From positions 124,001 to 188,000 of the forward strand of contig JAXDJV010000014.1 of NCBI GenBank assembly GCA_034667465.1: a stretch of 64,000 bases of DNA. Direction: 5' to 3'. The notes below the pieces were generated by a model, which saw only the letters and a program-made list of their open reading frames with translations, searched no databases and was not told where the DNA came from. This DNA comes from JAOBAU01 sp034667465. Lineage in GTDB: Bacteria; Acidobacteriota; Thermoanaerobaculia; Gp7-AA8. Below are positions 16,618-27,117 of this stretch, one piece after another; position 1 is the stretch's first letter; each line of letters opens with the position of its first letter. The position numbers were made by a program, and so were the translations under genes.

Positions 16618-18330
16618 ATGAATCGTCGTTCTCTCCCTGGTTTTCTGGTTGCCCTCGTGCTTCTCGTTTCTCCCTCTCTTTTCGCGCAGCAGAAGAGCGT
16701 TCTCTTCGACGCCGGCCACGCGCAGACGGCCGGCAATGCCGACTGGACGCTCGATGAAGATTCGTGCGGTACCGCGCAGCGTTATCCGACTCCCGATCAG
16801 GCCGGGATCACTTCGTCGACTCCGGAGACGTTCTGGAGCGGCGGTCATTCGGCGATGGGCGTCGATCTCGTCAAGAAAGGCTTTCATGTCGAGAGCCTGC
16901 CGACCGGCGCGCGCATCACGTACAACGACACGACGAACGCGCAGGATCTGAAGAACTACAACGTCTTCGTCATCCCCGAGCCGAACGTCCGTTTCACGAC
17001 GGCCGAGGTCACGGCGATCCGCAGCTTCGTGCAGAACGGCGGCGGACTGCTGATGATCGCCGATCACGCCGGCGCCGATCGCAACAGCGACGGCTGGGAG
17101 CCGCCGGAGATCTTCAACGATCTGATGGGCAGCCCGAGCGTCTTCGGCATCACGTACAACGCCACCTCCACCGACAAGACCGGCGGCTGGTTCGACGATC
17201 ATCCGGACGCGAACTACACGAATGACACGACGTCGCCGATCGTCTGGACGGGCCCGTACGGCGTTCCTTCATCGTCGAAAGGCCTCGGCCTTTTCGGCTC
17301 GACGTCGATGACGATCAGCGGCGCGGCAGTCGCGCACATTTGGAAGTCGACCGCAGCGAAAGGCTCGACGTCACTCGTGACGTTCGCGACGTCGACCTAC
17401 GGCACGGGCCGCGTCGCCGGCGTCGGCGACTCGTCGATCACTGAAGATGCGACGAACGGCTGCGGCCACACGACGTACCTCGGCTACAACGATCCGGCGT
17501 GGGACAACGGTCTGTTGATCGCGAACGCGGTCGCGTGGCTCGCGAACGGAAGCGGTGGCGGCGGCGGTGGCGACACGACCGCGCCGACGACGTCGATCAC
17601 GGCGCCGACCAACGGCTCGACCGTCAGCGGCAGCGCGGTTGCGATCAACGCAAACGCATCCGACAACGTCGGCGTCTCGCGCGTCGAGTTCTGGATCGAC
17701 GGCACGCTGAAAGGCACCGACACGACTTCGCCGTATTCGTACAGCTGGAATACGACCGCGTACGCGAATGGCACGCACACGCTCGTCTCGAAGGCGTACG
17801 ACGCCGCGAACAACATGGGGCAGTCGTCGAACGTCAGCGTGACGGTCTCGAACTCGACCGGCTCGCAGCAGCTCATCGTCAACCCCGGCTTCGAGACCGG
17901 TACCGCCTCGCCGTGGACCGCGAGCACCGGCATCATCGACAACGGCACGAGCGAAGCAGCGCACTCCGGCAGCTGGAAGGCGTGGCTCGACGGCTACGGC
18001 GCGACGCACACCGACTCGCTGCTGCAGACCGTGACGATTCCGTCGACCGCTACCAGCGCGACGCTCTCGTTCTGGCTGCACATCGACACCGCGGAAACCG
18101 GCACGACGGCGTACGACACGCTGAAAGTGCAGATTCGCAATACGTCGGGAACCGTCCTCGCGACGCTCGCGACCTACTCGAATGCGAACGCCGCGTCCGG
18201 ATACACGCAGAAGTCGTTCAGCGTGCTGACGTACAAGGGACAGACCGTGCAGGTCTATCTCGTCGGCACCGAAGACACGACGCTGCAGACCTCGTTTGTT
18301 GTTGATGATTTCGCTCTGAACGTGCAGTAA
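16618..18330 (+). CDS. Secreted multidomain protein: DUF4350/GATase-like domain, Ig-like domain, C-terminal jelly-roll-like domain
   Basis: This 570-residue protein starts at the ATG preceded by GGAGG; a longer open frame upstream lacks a ribosome binding site. The signal peptide ends near LFAQQ. Residues 25-300 form a DUF4350 or glutamine-amidotransferase-like domain (SVLFDAGHAQTAGNADWTL, NGGGLLMIADHAG), a fold used to bind rather than hydrolyse sugars in many secreted proteins. A Gly-rich hinge at about 312 leads to a bacterial Ig-like repeat (TTSITAPTNGSTVSGSAV). A C-terminal beta-sandwich begins LIVNPGFETG and resembles carbohydrate-binding modules. A role in extracellular polymer binding or degradation is inferred, and no catalytic residues were assigned. 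A perfect hairpin follows the stop codon. Confidence 0.72.
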   Translation: MNRRSLPGFLVALVLLVSPSLFAQQKSVLFDAGHAQTAGNADWTLDEDSCGTAQRYPTPDQAGITSSTPETFWSGGHSAMGVDLVKKGFHVESLPTGARITYNDTTNAQDLKNYNVFVIPEPNVRFTTAEVTAIRSFVQNGGGLLMIADHAGADRNSDGWEPPEIFNDLMGSPSVFGITYNATSTDKTGGWFDDHPDANYTNDTTSPIVWTGPYGVPSSSKGLGLFGSTSMTISGAAVAHIWKSTAAKGSTSLVTFATSTYGTGRVAGVGDSSITEDATNGCGHTTYLGYNDPAWDNGLLIANAVAWLANGSGGGGGGDTTAPTTSITAPTNGSTVSGSAVAINANASDNVGVSRVEFWIDGTLKGTDTTSPYSYSWNTTAYANGTHTLVSKAYDAANNMGQSSNVSVTVSNSTGSQQLIVNPGFETGTASPWTASTGIIDNGTSEAAHSGSWKAWLDGYGATHTDSLLQTVTIPSTATSATLSFWLHIDTAETGTTAYDTLKVQIRNTSGTVLATLATYSNANAASGYTQKSFSVLTYKGQTVQVYLVGTEDTTLQTSFVVDDFALNVQ

Positions 18331-18333
18331 GTT

Positions 18334-18375
18334 CGTTGTCCTCCGCCGCGTGTCATTGCGCGGCGGAGGACAACG
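18334..18375 (+). terminator. 17-bp perfect hairpin after the secreted protein gene
   Basis: The arms at 18334-18350 and 18359-18375 are perfectly complementary (GTTGTCCTCCGCCGCG type) with an 8-base loop. It lies four bases after the stop at 18330. No T-tract follows, so it is either a weak or Rho-assisted terminator, or a small palindromic element. The right arm contains GGAGG, the likely ribosome binding site of the next gene, so folding may mask it. Confidence 0.55.
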
Positions 18376-18380
18376 CCTGC

Positions 18381-18665
18381 ATGTTCCTCTTCGTCGTCAC
18401 CAGGTTTTTCCGCCGGCGCCGCCGGCCGCGTCGCGCCCGCGACGAAATGCCGGTACGACCGCTCCTCGATGTGCTCGCGTTGTTCGCGCTGCTCGCGATG
18501 GGTGGACTGATGGCGTCGATCTCCTCGACAGCGCTCGCCGCGTACTTTGCCGGCGCGATCGCATTCGATCGCCTCACGCTCGCCGGTCTCGTGCTCCTCG
18601 GCATCATCGCGATCGAGCTGCTGCGCCGCGCGGTGCTGTTGTGGTTTCGTCTGAATCGCGCGTGA
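18381..18665 (+). CDS. Small two-helix membrane protein
   Basis: This protein is about 94 residues from the ATG at 18381, which has GGAGG eleven bases upstream inside a hairpin arm. The N-terminus is very basic (RFFRRRRRPRRAR), followed by two hydrophobic helices, LLDVLALFALLAMGGLMASI and LAGLVLLGIIAIELL, and an Arg-containing tail. The positive-inside rule places both ends in the cytoplasm. It has no recognisable domain. A TTG-initiated version would extend into the hairpin and is less likely. It may be a small membrane-associated regulator or simply a poorly characterised protein; function unknown. Confidence 0.5.
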   Translation: MFLFVVTRFFRRRRRPRRARDEMPVRPLLDVLALFALLAMGGLMASISSTALAAYFAGAIAFDRLTLAGLVLLGIIAIELLRRAVLLWFRLNRA

Positions 18666-18787
18666 TCATCCGCAACGTCAACCGGCGCGATAAACTGGGT
18701 GGCATCCAAACGTCTGCAACCTTCAGCGTTGAAATCCGTTCGTAGTCCCATCATCGGGGGCTTTGCCCCGCATTGGAGTTGACCAGC

Positions 18788-20140
18788 ATGAGTGAATTTG
18801 CGCTCACATCAGGTGCGCGCCCGCGGCGGTCGCGAAAGAAGTGGTACTGGATCATCGGCATTCTCGTCGTCATCGTCGTCGCGGTGGTTTTCGCCATCCG
18901 CGCGAAGCAGAAAGAGAAGCCGATCCTCGTTACTACGGACAAAGCGGTCCGCAAAACGATCACGCAGCTCGTCACCGCCACCGGCAAGATTCAGCCGGAG
19001 GTCGAAGTGAAGATTTCGCCTGAAGTCTCCGGCGAGATCGTCGAGCTCCCTGTTAAAGAAGGGGAGATCGTCAGGCGCGGGCAACTTTTGATGCGCATCA
19101 AACCTGACACTTATCGTGCACAGGTCGAAGCGCAGGAAGCCGCTCTCAGCGGCGCTCGCTCGTCGAGCGTCAGCAACAAAGCGCAGCTCTCCAAGGCGGA
19201 GAACGAGTATCAGCGCATGCTGCGTCTCTTCGAGCAGCATCTCGTCTCGGAGACCGATCGCAAGAGCGCCGAGACGCAGTTCCAGAGCGCGAAGGCGGCG
19301 CTCGACGCGTCGAACTTCGAGATTCAGCGCGCCGAGGGCGGCTTGCGGCAGATTCGCGAATCGCTGTCGAAGACGATCATCTATTCGCCGACCGACGGCA
19401 CGATCAGCTCACTCACCAGCCGCGTCGGTGAGCGCGTGGTCGGCACGAGTCAGTTCGCCGGCACCGAAGTGATGCGCATCGCCGATCTCAATCGCATGGA
19501 AGCGCAGGTCAACGTCAACGAGAACGACGTCGTCAACGTGAAGCCGGGCGACGTCGCGCGGATCAGCGTCGACGCCTATCCCGATCGCAAGATTCAGGGA
19601 ATCGTGCGCGAGATCGCCTCGACGGCGAAGACGAACAACGCCGGCACGCAGGAAGAGGTGACGAACTTCGAAGTGAAGATCAGCATCCCCGATCATTCCG
19701 TTCGACTGCGTCCGGGCATGAGCGCCACGGCCGACGTCGAAACGGAAACGGTGCAGAACGTCGTCGCCGTTCCGATTCAGAGCGTCACCGTTCGCAGCAC
19801 CGACAGCAAGCTCTCGCCGGAAGAGCGCGAAAAGCAGACTGCGTCGGGCAGCAAATCCGAAGACGACAATCGCGCCGACGTCACCAACGAAGCGATGGAG
19901 AAGCGCAAAGCGCGCGAAGACCGCGAGAAGCTGCAGCGCGTCGTCTTCATCAAGAACGGTGACAAGGCGAAGATGCAGGTCGTCGAGACCGGCATCGCCG
20001 ACAACACGCACATCGAGATCAAGTCGGGCGTGAAGGCGGGCGATGAAGTGATCTCCGGCAGTTACACGGCCATCAGTCGCAAACTGAAGAACGACGCCAA
20101 AGTGCAGATTGAAAAGCAGAGCGGCGGCGGAAAGGGCTGA
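18788..20140 (+). CDS. MacA-like periplasmic adaptor (membrane fusion) protein of an efflux system
   Basis: This 450-residue protein has an N-terminal cytoplasmic tail, one membrane anchor (WIIGILVVIVVAVVFAI, about 25-42), then a lipoyl/barrel-sandwich half motif (ISPEVSGEIVELPVKEGE). A helical hairpin (residues 110-200), a second lipoyl half (SKTIIYSPTDGTISSL) and beta-barrel domains (RLRPGMSATADVE) follow. The order is that of MacA/HlyD-type membrane fusion proteins. A charged Lys/Glu-rich insertion lies at about 345-390. It forms an operon with two permease genes immediately downstream, as in MacAB-TolC systems. Such systems export macrolides, peptides or siderophores; the substrate here is unknown. 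Confidence 0.87.
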   Translation: MSEFALTSGARPRRSRKKWYWIIGILVVIVVAVVFAIRAKQKEKPILVTTDKAVRKTITQLVTATGKIQPEVEVKISPEVSGEIVELPVKEGEIVRRGQLLMRIKPDTYRAQVEAQEAALSGARSSSVSNKAQLSKAENEYQRMLRLFEQHLVSETDRKSAETQFQSAKAALDASNFEIQRAEGGLRQIRESLSKTIIYSPTDGTISSLTSRVGERVVGTSQFAGTEVMRIADLNRMEAQVNVNENDVVNVKPGDVARISVDAYPDRKIQGIVREIASTAKTNNAGTQEEVTNFEVKISIPDHSVRLRPGMSATADVETETVQNVVAVPIQSVTVRSTDSKLSPEEREKQTASGSKSEDDNRADVTNEAMEKRKAREDREKLQRVVFIKNGDKAKMQVVETGIADNTHIEIKSGVKAGDEVISGSYTAISRKLKNDAKVQIEKQSGGGKG

Positions 20141-20143
20141 ACC

Positions 20144-21381
20144 ATGCTGCTCGAATTCGTCGAGAGTTTCCGCATCGCGTTCGCGCAGATTCGCGCGCAT
20201 AAGATGCGCTCGATCCTCACCGCGCTCGGCGTGATCATCGGGATCATCGCCGTGACGCTGATGGGATCGGCGATCGGCGGAATCGAGACCGGATTCGAGC
20301 GCAGCCTGGCGGTCATCGGCGACGACATTCTCTACGTCGAGAAGTGGCCGTGGCATCGCGTCGACGACTGGTGGAACTATCGCAATCGCCGCACGATGCA
20401 GGTGCGCTACGCCGAAGATCTCAAACGCATCATTGCTGCAACGCCGAACTCGCAGCTCGTCACAGCCGTTCCGACGCTGGAAACCTCCCGCAACGTGAAA
20501 TTCGGCGAGAGCGAAGTACGCGGCGTCTTCACACAGGGGACGACCGCGGAGTTTCTGGTGACGTCGACGTCGTCGTTCAGAGAAGGGCGCTTCATGACCG
20601 ACATGGAGTCGCGCGCCGGTCGCCCCGTCTGCATCCTCGGCTACGACGTTGCGGAATCGCTCTTCCCCGACGGTTCCGCACTCGACAAGACAGTGCTGAT
20701 CGGCGGCGCGCCGTTCCGCGTCGTCGGCGTCTACGCAAAACAGGGAACGTTCCTCGGGCTATTCAGCTTCGACACGCAGACCGTCATTCCGCTCGCGGCA
20801 TTCACGAAGACGTTCAGCGCGCGACTCGATACGTCGATTCGCGTGAAGGTGAAAGACAAAGCACACATGACCGCGGCGAAAGACGAACTGACCGGCGCCA
20901 TGCGTCGCGTGCGTGAGCTGAGACCGGAGCAGCCGGATGATTTTTCGATCAACGAACAGTCGGCGCTGCGCTCCACGATCGATCCGATCAAGAGCGGCAT
21001 CGCGGTGGCCGGACTCTTCGTCACCGGTCTCGCGCTCTTCGTCGGCGCGATCGGCATCATGAACATCACGTACGTCAGCGTGAAGGAACGAACGCGTGAG
21101 ATCGGAACGCGCAAAGCGCTCGGCGCGCGGCGGCGGACGATCCTGCTGCAGTTCCTCGTCGAAGCGGTGGCGATCTGTCTGATCGGCGGCGCCGCCGGAC
21201 TGCTGCTGTCGTATGTGATGTGTACCAGTGTGGCGATCGCGTTCCCGTCATTTCCGATGAGCTTTTCGACGGGACTGGTGATCGTCGGGATGATCGTCTC
21301 GACGCTGACCGGCATCGTCTCCGGCTTTGCGCCGGCGCTCAGCGCGTCGCGGCTCGATCCAATCGAGGCCTTGCGTTACGA

Positions 21382-21385
<4 letters not shown>
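20144..21385 (+). CDS. MacB-like ABC transporter permease (FtsX family), first copy
   Basis: This 413-residue membrane protein lies three bases after the adaptor gene. It has the MacB permease layout: one N-terminal helix (SILTALGVIIGIIAVTLMGS), a periplasmic MacB-type domain of about 220 residues, then three C-terminal helices with the FtsX signature (GIMNITYVSVKERTREIGTR followed by KALGARR). There is no nucleotide-binding domain at the N-terminus, unlike full-length MacB, so an ATPase subunit must come from elsewhere. It overlaps the second permease by four bases (ATGA). The two permeases probably form a heterodimer working with the adaptor. Confidence 0.87.
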
Positions 21386-22608
<1,223 letters not shown>

Positions 22609-22609
22609 G

Positions 22610-22700
22610 TGTCATTCCGAGCGTAGCGAGGAATCCGGGAGGGCGGGGCGGACAGTAGCGCGCACCACCGCCCGGATCCCTCGCTACGCTCGGGATGACA
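22610..22700. repeat. TCATNCCGAGCG-type palindromic repeat between convergent genes
   Basis: Inverted arms of 30 bases (22610-22639 and 22671-22700) read TGTCAT(T/C)CCGAGCGTAGCG with two mismatches. A 31-base centre separates them. This family is widespread in environmental bacterial genomes. The right arm overlaps the last codons of the diguanylate cyclase gene on the minus strand. The same family occurs at 30399-30497. Confidence 0.75.
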
Positions 22701-25632
22701 GCATCGTTGGCCGCTCATCGGGCGAGAGCGAAACCCGATTCCGCCCCTCGTACTTTGCGGCATACAGCGCGTGATCGGCGCGGGCGATGAGCGTGGAGCT
22801 CGTCTCATCTCCTGACGGGAGGATCGATGCGACGCCGCAGCTCGCCGTCACGCGCAGAGTCGTGTCGTTGTTGTACGGAATGGCGAGCGCTTCGATGCCG
22901 GCGCGCAGGCGTTCGGCGAGTCTCCGCGCTTCTTCGCCGGTCGTATCGGTGAGCAGCAGCGCGAACTCTTCGCCGCCGTAGCGTGCGACGAGATCGCCGG
23001 CGCGGATGGCGAGGTCGCCGCTTCGTCTCGATTGCTGCGCGAGGAAGATTCCGATCTGCAGCAGACAGGCATCGCCGGCCTGATGTCCGTGCGTGTCGTT
23101 GAGATCCTTGAAGTGATCGAGATCGATGAGCACGAGCGCGAGCGGCTGCTGACGTTCGCGCGCGCGCTCCCAGTCGTCGGCGAGCGCGCGCTGGAAGTAG
23201 CGGCGATTGGCGATGCCGGTGAGCTCATCGAGCAGCGACAGCCGTTCGAGCCGGCCGTTCGCTTCGAGGAGGAGATCGTTCTTGTCGACGAGTTGCTGCT
23301 GCGCGTTGCGCAGTTGATCGACGGTCATGCGCAGCTCGTCGGTTCGTTCGGCGATTCGTTCACGCAGTCGCGCCGCCTGATGGTTGAGCGCGGCGGTGCG
23401 CAGACGAACGATTAGATAGATGATCGCGGCGGCGAGGAGAATCCAGAGCACCATCGCCCACGGCGTGCGATACCACGGCGGAACGACGGTGAACGACCAG
23501 CGCGCTTCGTCGCTGACGGCCGGTCCGGAGCCGCGCGTGCGGAGATGGAACGTGTAGTCGCCCGGCGCGAGATTCGTGAAGTCGATAAAGGGATCGGTCG
23601 TCCACTGACTCCACGCCAGATCGTGCGGCTCCAGCCGGTATTGATAGGCGAGGCCGGGACGGTAAGAAACCGGCGCGAACTCGACGCGCAGCCGGCCGAA
23701 GCCGTGCTCGAGGCGATTGCCGCCGCTGACGTGAATGCCGGGCCGCGGCTGCGGGACCGGCGGCGTCGGCTCGTAGCGATAGAGACCGTTATCGGTGCCG
23801 ATCCAGACGACGCCGTCGGGCTCCGGCGCGATCAGCGGAATGTTGATCGCTTCGACGGCGACGATCGATTCGCCGCTGTCGCTGAAGCGTCCGTTCGCAT
23901 CGCGCTCGAGTCGTCGCGGCGGATGCGTGTTCATCCAGAGTCCGCCGCGCGCATCCATCGCGGCGTGGTAGAAAATATCTTCCGGCTCGGCGTGCGCACC
24001 GCTGAATATCGGATCGGATTCGAGCGTGCCGCTCGCGCCGATGCGGAAGAGCTCGTGGTGGTTGTTGAAGACGATCTCGCCGCCGAGATCCACTGCCGAC
24101 ATTTCGCCGCTGCCGAAGTAATCGATGCGCGGCTGCGGAACGTTCGTATCGATGCGTGCGATGCCGTTGAAGATCGTGCCGCACCAGAGCACGCCGTCGC
24201 GTTCGACGAGCGTTCGCGCATGAGCGGGCGCGGCCGGAATTCGCGCGCCGAGGTGCCACGAGTTGCTCGCGTCGGGATTCAGTCTGGCGATGAACTGCCG
24301 CGTCAGCAGCCACGCGTGCGAACCGTCGGCGGCAACGATGACGTTGTAGCAAACGAGTCCCGCGGTTCCGTCGATGAGCGACGGCTTCGCGGTTCCGCGC
24401 AGCTGATACAGACCGTCCGACGTCGCGACGAGGATCGAGCCTTTGCGATCGTCGGCGACCTGCCAGACCGCGCCCGGGACGCCGTCGACGGCGCCGGCGA
24501 TGTTCGCCGCCGAGATGCCGCGCGCGGCGCGCGGATCGATGACGAACAGTCCGTGTGATGTGCCGATGCAGAGCCGGCCGTCGACGCGCTTCACCGCGTT
24601 GACCGCACCTTTGATTCCGCTGCGAGCGTCGAGCAGCGTGACCGGCGCGGCGACGCTGATGCGCGCGATCGGGCCGTGCATGGCCAGCCAGAGCGAGCCT
24701 TCGCGATCGGTGATCGCGCCGGACAGCACGTCGTCGGGAAGACCGGCGGCATGGTCGATGACCTGATCGGGATCGCCGTTCGCGTCGACGATGAGCAGTC
24801 CGTCCTGCCGAGTAGTGATGGCGATGCGTCCGTCGCGCAGGCGGCAGCCGCCGGTGATCGTCTTCCCGCTCAACCATGTTGCCGCGCCGGGAGCGAACGG
24901 CACGATGCCGGCGGAAGCGAGCGCGAAGATTCCGTCCTGATGCGTGAAGATGATCACGCGTCCGTCGCCGCCGTCGAGCGCGACGTCGATCTGTTTCCCG
25001 GCCAGCGCAACCGGCTCGATGCGGCTAAACGTCGGATCGAGTTTCTCCACGCCGTTCGCGCCGGTGAGCCAGATCGTCCCGCCGATTCGGTAGCAGCGAT
25101 TCGGCAGTGGCGACGGCGAGCGCCGCCCGTCGGCGACGACGCGCATCTCGCTCCCGTTCCAGAGAAAGATGAAGTGATCGGTGACGAAGACGAAGCTCCG
25201 GTCGCCGGCCGGCGCGATGCCGTGGACGTCGCCGAAGTCGCGCGCGTCCGCCGGAATCTTCGCGACGAGCGAGCGATACGCAGTCTCGCCGTTCGGCAAC
25301 GCGTCGACGACACCGAGCTCGCCGACTCCGCCGACCGCGATCTCGCCGCGGTCGTTGCTCGTCACGCGGAACGCTGCCGACTGGTTGGGGAGCGCCAGCA
25401 GATGCCACCACGCGCCGTCGAACGAAAGGACGCCGCGCAGGTTCGCAAAGTAGATGACGCCGCGGCCGTCCTGGGCGACGTCGAACGTCTGCGCGCCGGC
25501 TTTGTACTGCGCCTGGCCGTAGAGCGTGATCAGCGGGAAGCCGCGCTCGTTGCGCAGGGCATCGCCGGGCGCGACTCCGATTGAAGCCGCGGCCACGAAC
25601 GCAAGCGCGAGCAACAACTTCCTTCGAGACAT
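22684..25632 (-). CDS. Beta-propeller (Reg_prop/Y_Y_Y)-type diguanylate cyclase
   Basis: This 982-residue protein has a signal-like N-terminus (residues 1-26), about 600 residues of propeller repeats (for example GSLWLAMHGPIARISVAAP and VWIGTDNGLYRYEP), and a Y_Y_Y-type beta-sandwich (AYQYRLEPHDLAWSQWT). One membrane helix (about 715-735), a coiled coil and a C-terminal GGDEF domain follow. The active site is intact: RYGGEEFALLL with GGEEF at 886-890, preceded by an RxxD inhibitory site (R877-D880). It should therefore synthesise cyclic di-GMP from GTP in response to a periplasmic signal, with product inhibition. The last four residues and stop codon are encoded by a palindromic repeat. The GNAT gene lies 27 bases upstream on the same strand. 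Confidence 0.9.
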   Translation of the reverse strand: MSRRKLLLALAFVAAASIGVAPGDALRNERGFPLITLYGQAQYKAGAQTFDVAQDGRGVIYFANLRGVLSFDGAWWHLLALPNQSAAFRVTSNDRGEIAVGGVGELGVVDALPNGETAYRSLVAKIPADARDFGDVHGIAPAGDRSFVFVTDHFIFLWNGSEMRVVADGRRSPSPLPNRCYRIGGTIWLTGANGVEKLDPTFSRIEPVALAGKQIDVALDGGDGRVIIFTHQDGIFALASAGIVPFAPGAATWLSGKTITGGCRLRDGRIAITTRQDGLLIVDANGDPDQVIDHAAGLPDDVLSGAITDREGSLWLAMHGPIARISVAAPVTLLDARSGIKGAVNAVKRVDGRLCIGTSHGLFVIDPRAARGISAANIAGAVDGVPGAVWQVADDRKGSILVATSDGLYQLRGTAKPSLIDGTAGLVCYNVIVAADGSHAWLLTRQFIARLNPDASNSWHLGARIPAAPAHARTLVERDGVLWCGTIFNGIARIDTNVPQPRIDYFGSGEMSAVDLGGEIVFNNHHELFRIGASGTLESDPIFSGAHAEPEDIFYHAAMDARGGLWMNTHPPRRLERDANGRFSDSGESIVAVEAINIPLIAPEPDGVVWIGTDNGLYRYEPTPPVPQPRPGIHVSGGNRLEHGFGRLRVEFAPVSYRPGLAYQYRLEPHDLAWSQWTTDPFIDFTNLAPGDYTFHLRTRGSGPAVSDEARWSFTVVPPWYRTPWAMVLWILLAAAIIYLIVRLRTAALNHQAARLRERIAERTDELRMTVDQLRNAQQQLVDKNDLLLEANGRLERLSLLDELTGIANRRYFQRALADDWERARERQQPLALVLIDLDHFKDLNDTHGHQAGDACLLQIGIFLAQQSRRSGDLAIRAGDLVARYGGEEFALLLTDTTGEEARRLAERLRAGIEALAIPYNNDTTLRVTASCGVASILPSGDETSSTLIARADHALYAAKYEGRNRVSLSPDERPTMLSSRA

Positions 25633-25659
25633 GGTTGGACCGGATTCAGATTGCTCCGA

Positions 25660-26451
25660 TCAACGCGCCGATGCAAGCGTGACGAAGGTTCCCGTCACCT
25701 CCGCGTTGCAGGCGCGGCGATAGAACTCGATCGCATCGGTCCACGGGATGATCGCCTGCGCGTATCCGAGGCGGCGAAGATCGGCGAGGGAAGCAAGGAG
25801 GAGATCGCGTCCGACGCCGCGTCCGCGGAATGCTTTCGCGACGCCGGTCGGACCGAACGTGCCGAGACCGCGGTTGTTCGCTTCGTGCGCGGCGAAGCCG
25901 ATGAACGTGTCGTCGCGCTCTGCGACGATCAGCGTCGGCTCGCCGGCATCGAACGCGCGTGCGGCTTCGAAGCGCCAGATGGCGCCGAAGTGTTCGGCGA
26001 CGAAGTCGAGGACGCGATCTTTTTCCGCATGCATCGCGCGCCGAACGCCCGGCGGCGCATCGAAGGCCGTCGACGCGACGAGATTGTTCGTGCGCGCGGT
26101 CTCTTTGTATTCGCGAAAGAATCCGATCAGCTCTTCCGGTGCGCCGGGGACGAAGTAGTTGCCCGCTTCGGCGCCGATGATTCGTGCGCCGCGCGATTCC
26201 GCGTCGCGAAGGAGCAACGTCCCGATGCCGCGTCCGCGTTTGGCGGGATCGACGGCGAGCAGACGAAGGTAGTGGCCGCAGGTGACGGCGATGCCGTCGT
26301 CGTCGTGCAATCGGACGATCGGCACGCCGCTCACACCTCGGCCGAAGCACTTCTCTTCGGCGACACGTGCGAGGTCGTAATCGGTGTCGTTGGCGCGGGA
26401 GAGGAGCTCGCGAATCGCATCGAGGTCGGCGGCAGATGCGTCGCGGATCAC
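25660..26451 (-). CDS. Tandem GNAT-family acetyltransferase
   Basis: This 263-residue protein starts at GTG. Two GNAT-like halves can be seen. The first has the acetyl-CoA-binding motif DPAKRGRGIGTLLLRDAESR near residues 65-88. The second has GVAKAFRGRGVGRDLLL near residues 215-231, followed by AIIPWTDAIEFYRRACN. Both carry the R/Q-x-x-G-x-G/A pattern. GNAT enzymes transfer an acetyl group to amines on small molecules or proteins; the acceptor is unknown. It is divergent from the PCYCGC-like gene (44 bases) and lies just upstream of the diguanylate cyclase gene on the same strand. Confidence 0.85.
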   Translation of the reverse strand: MIRDASAADLDAIRELLSRANDTDYDLARVAEEKCFGRGVSGVPIVRLHDDDGIAVTCGHYLRLLAVDPAKRGRGIGTLLLRDAESRGARIIGAEAGNYFVPGAPEELIGFFREYKETARTNNLVASTAFDAPPGVRRAMHAEKDRVLDFVAEHFGAIWRFEAARAFDAGEPTLIVAERDDTFIGFAAHEANNRGLGTFGPTGVAKAFRGRGVGRDLLLASLADLRRLGYAQAIIPWTDAIEFYRRACNAEVTGTFVTLASAR

Positions 26452-26495
26452 GGCGGCGGATTACACCACACGCGCGGCGCGTTGCGGATCGGCGT

Positions 26496-26951
26496 ATGAA
26501 AAAGCCGCTCGTCATTCTCGCTCTCATGATCGCCGCCGCCTGCCAGCGGACCGAATCACAGCAGCAGACCGCGTCCGCGCCGCCGCCCGCCGAAATGCCG
26601 GCGATGCAGATGACGCACGGCGACAGAGAGATCACCGAGACCGCCGCGCCCGACGCGCCGATCCTCACCGCCAGTCAGCTCTACATACCCGCCGCGCGCG
26701 AGGCATACGCAAAGGCCGCGCAGATTCCCGATCGCCTCGACAAGATGTATTGCTACTGCCACTGCCACGAGCACCTGAAGCATCGCAGTCTTCGGACGTG
26801 TTTCCAGACGCATCACGCCGAGGAGTGCAATGTCTGTCAGAAGGAAGCGATCATCGCGTGGCAGGACTGGAAGGAAGGGCGGTCGGTGAATGATTCGCAG
26901 ATCACCGCGGATCGGGCGTTCAATAACGGCAATCCACCACCCGGCACCTAA
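26496..26951 (+). CDS. PCYCGC-motif lipoprotein
   Basis: This 151-residue protein has a lipoprotein signal (MKKPLVILALMIAAAC, lipobox AAAC) and a Pro/Gln-rich spacer. The C-terminal domain is Cys/His-rich: MYCYCHCHEH at about residues 83-92, TCFQTHH, then CNVCQ. This resembles the PCYCGC family of secreted proteins, thought to bind metal ions, although here the first residue is Met, not Pro, and the pattern is CYCHCH. Anchoring to a membrane is expected after lipidation. The target metal and physiological role are unknown. A heptamer-armed inverted repeat begins ten bases after the stop. Confidence 0.78.
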   Translation: MKKPLVILALMIAAACQRTESQQQTASAPPPAEMPAMQMTHGDREITETAAPDAPILTASQLYIPAAREAYAKAAQIPDRLDKMYCYCHCHEHLKHRSLRTCFQTHHAEECNVCQKEAIIAWQDWKEGRSVNDSQITADRAFNNGNPPPGT

Positions 26952-26960
26952 ACCTAAATC

Positions 26961-27076
26961 GGTGCTGAGTGCTGAGTGCTGAGTGCAGAGTGCTGAGAGA
27001 CGCTTCGCGTTCACGGCGATTGGCGCGGAGGCGAAGCGACTCAGCACTCTGCACTCTGCACTCAGCACTCAGCACC
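26961..27076. repeat. Heptamer-armed inverted repeat (TGCTGAG family), copy 1
   Basis: Each arm is five tandem heptamers of GTGCTGA/GTGCAGA. The left arm starts at 26961 and the right arm ends at 27076. The central 42 bases contain a smaller nested inverted repeat (GACGCTTCGC and GGCGAAGCG). Arms differ in the placement of CTG versus CAG heptamers, so they are similar but not identical. It lies between the lipoprotein gene and thioredoxin. No T-tract follows. Confidence 0.8.
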
Positions 27077-27117
27077 GGGGCGTTGAGAACGGCGCGCATT
27101 TCGCAACATCCGAGAGC

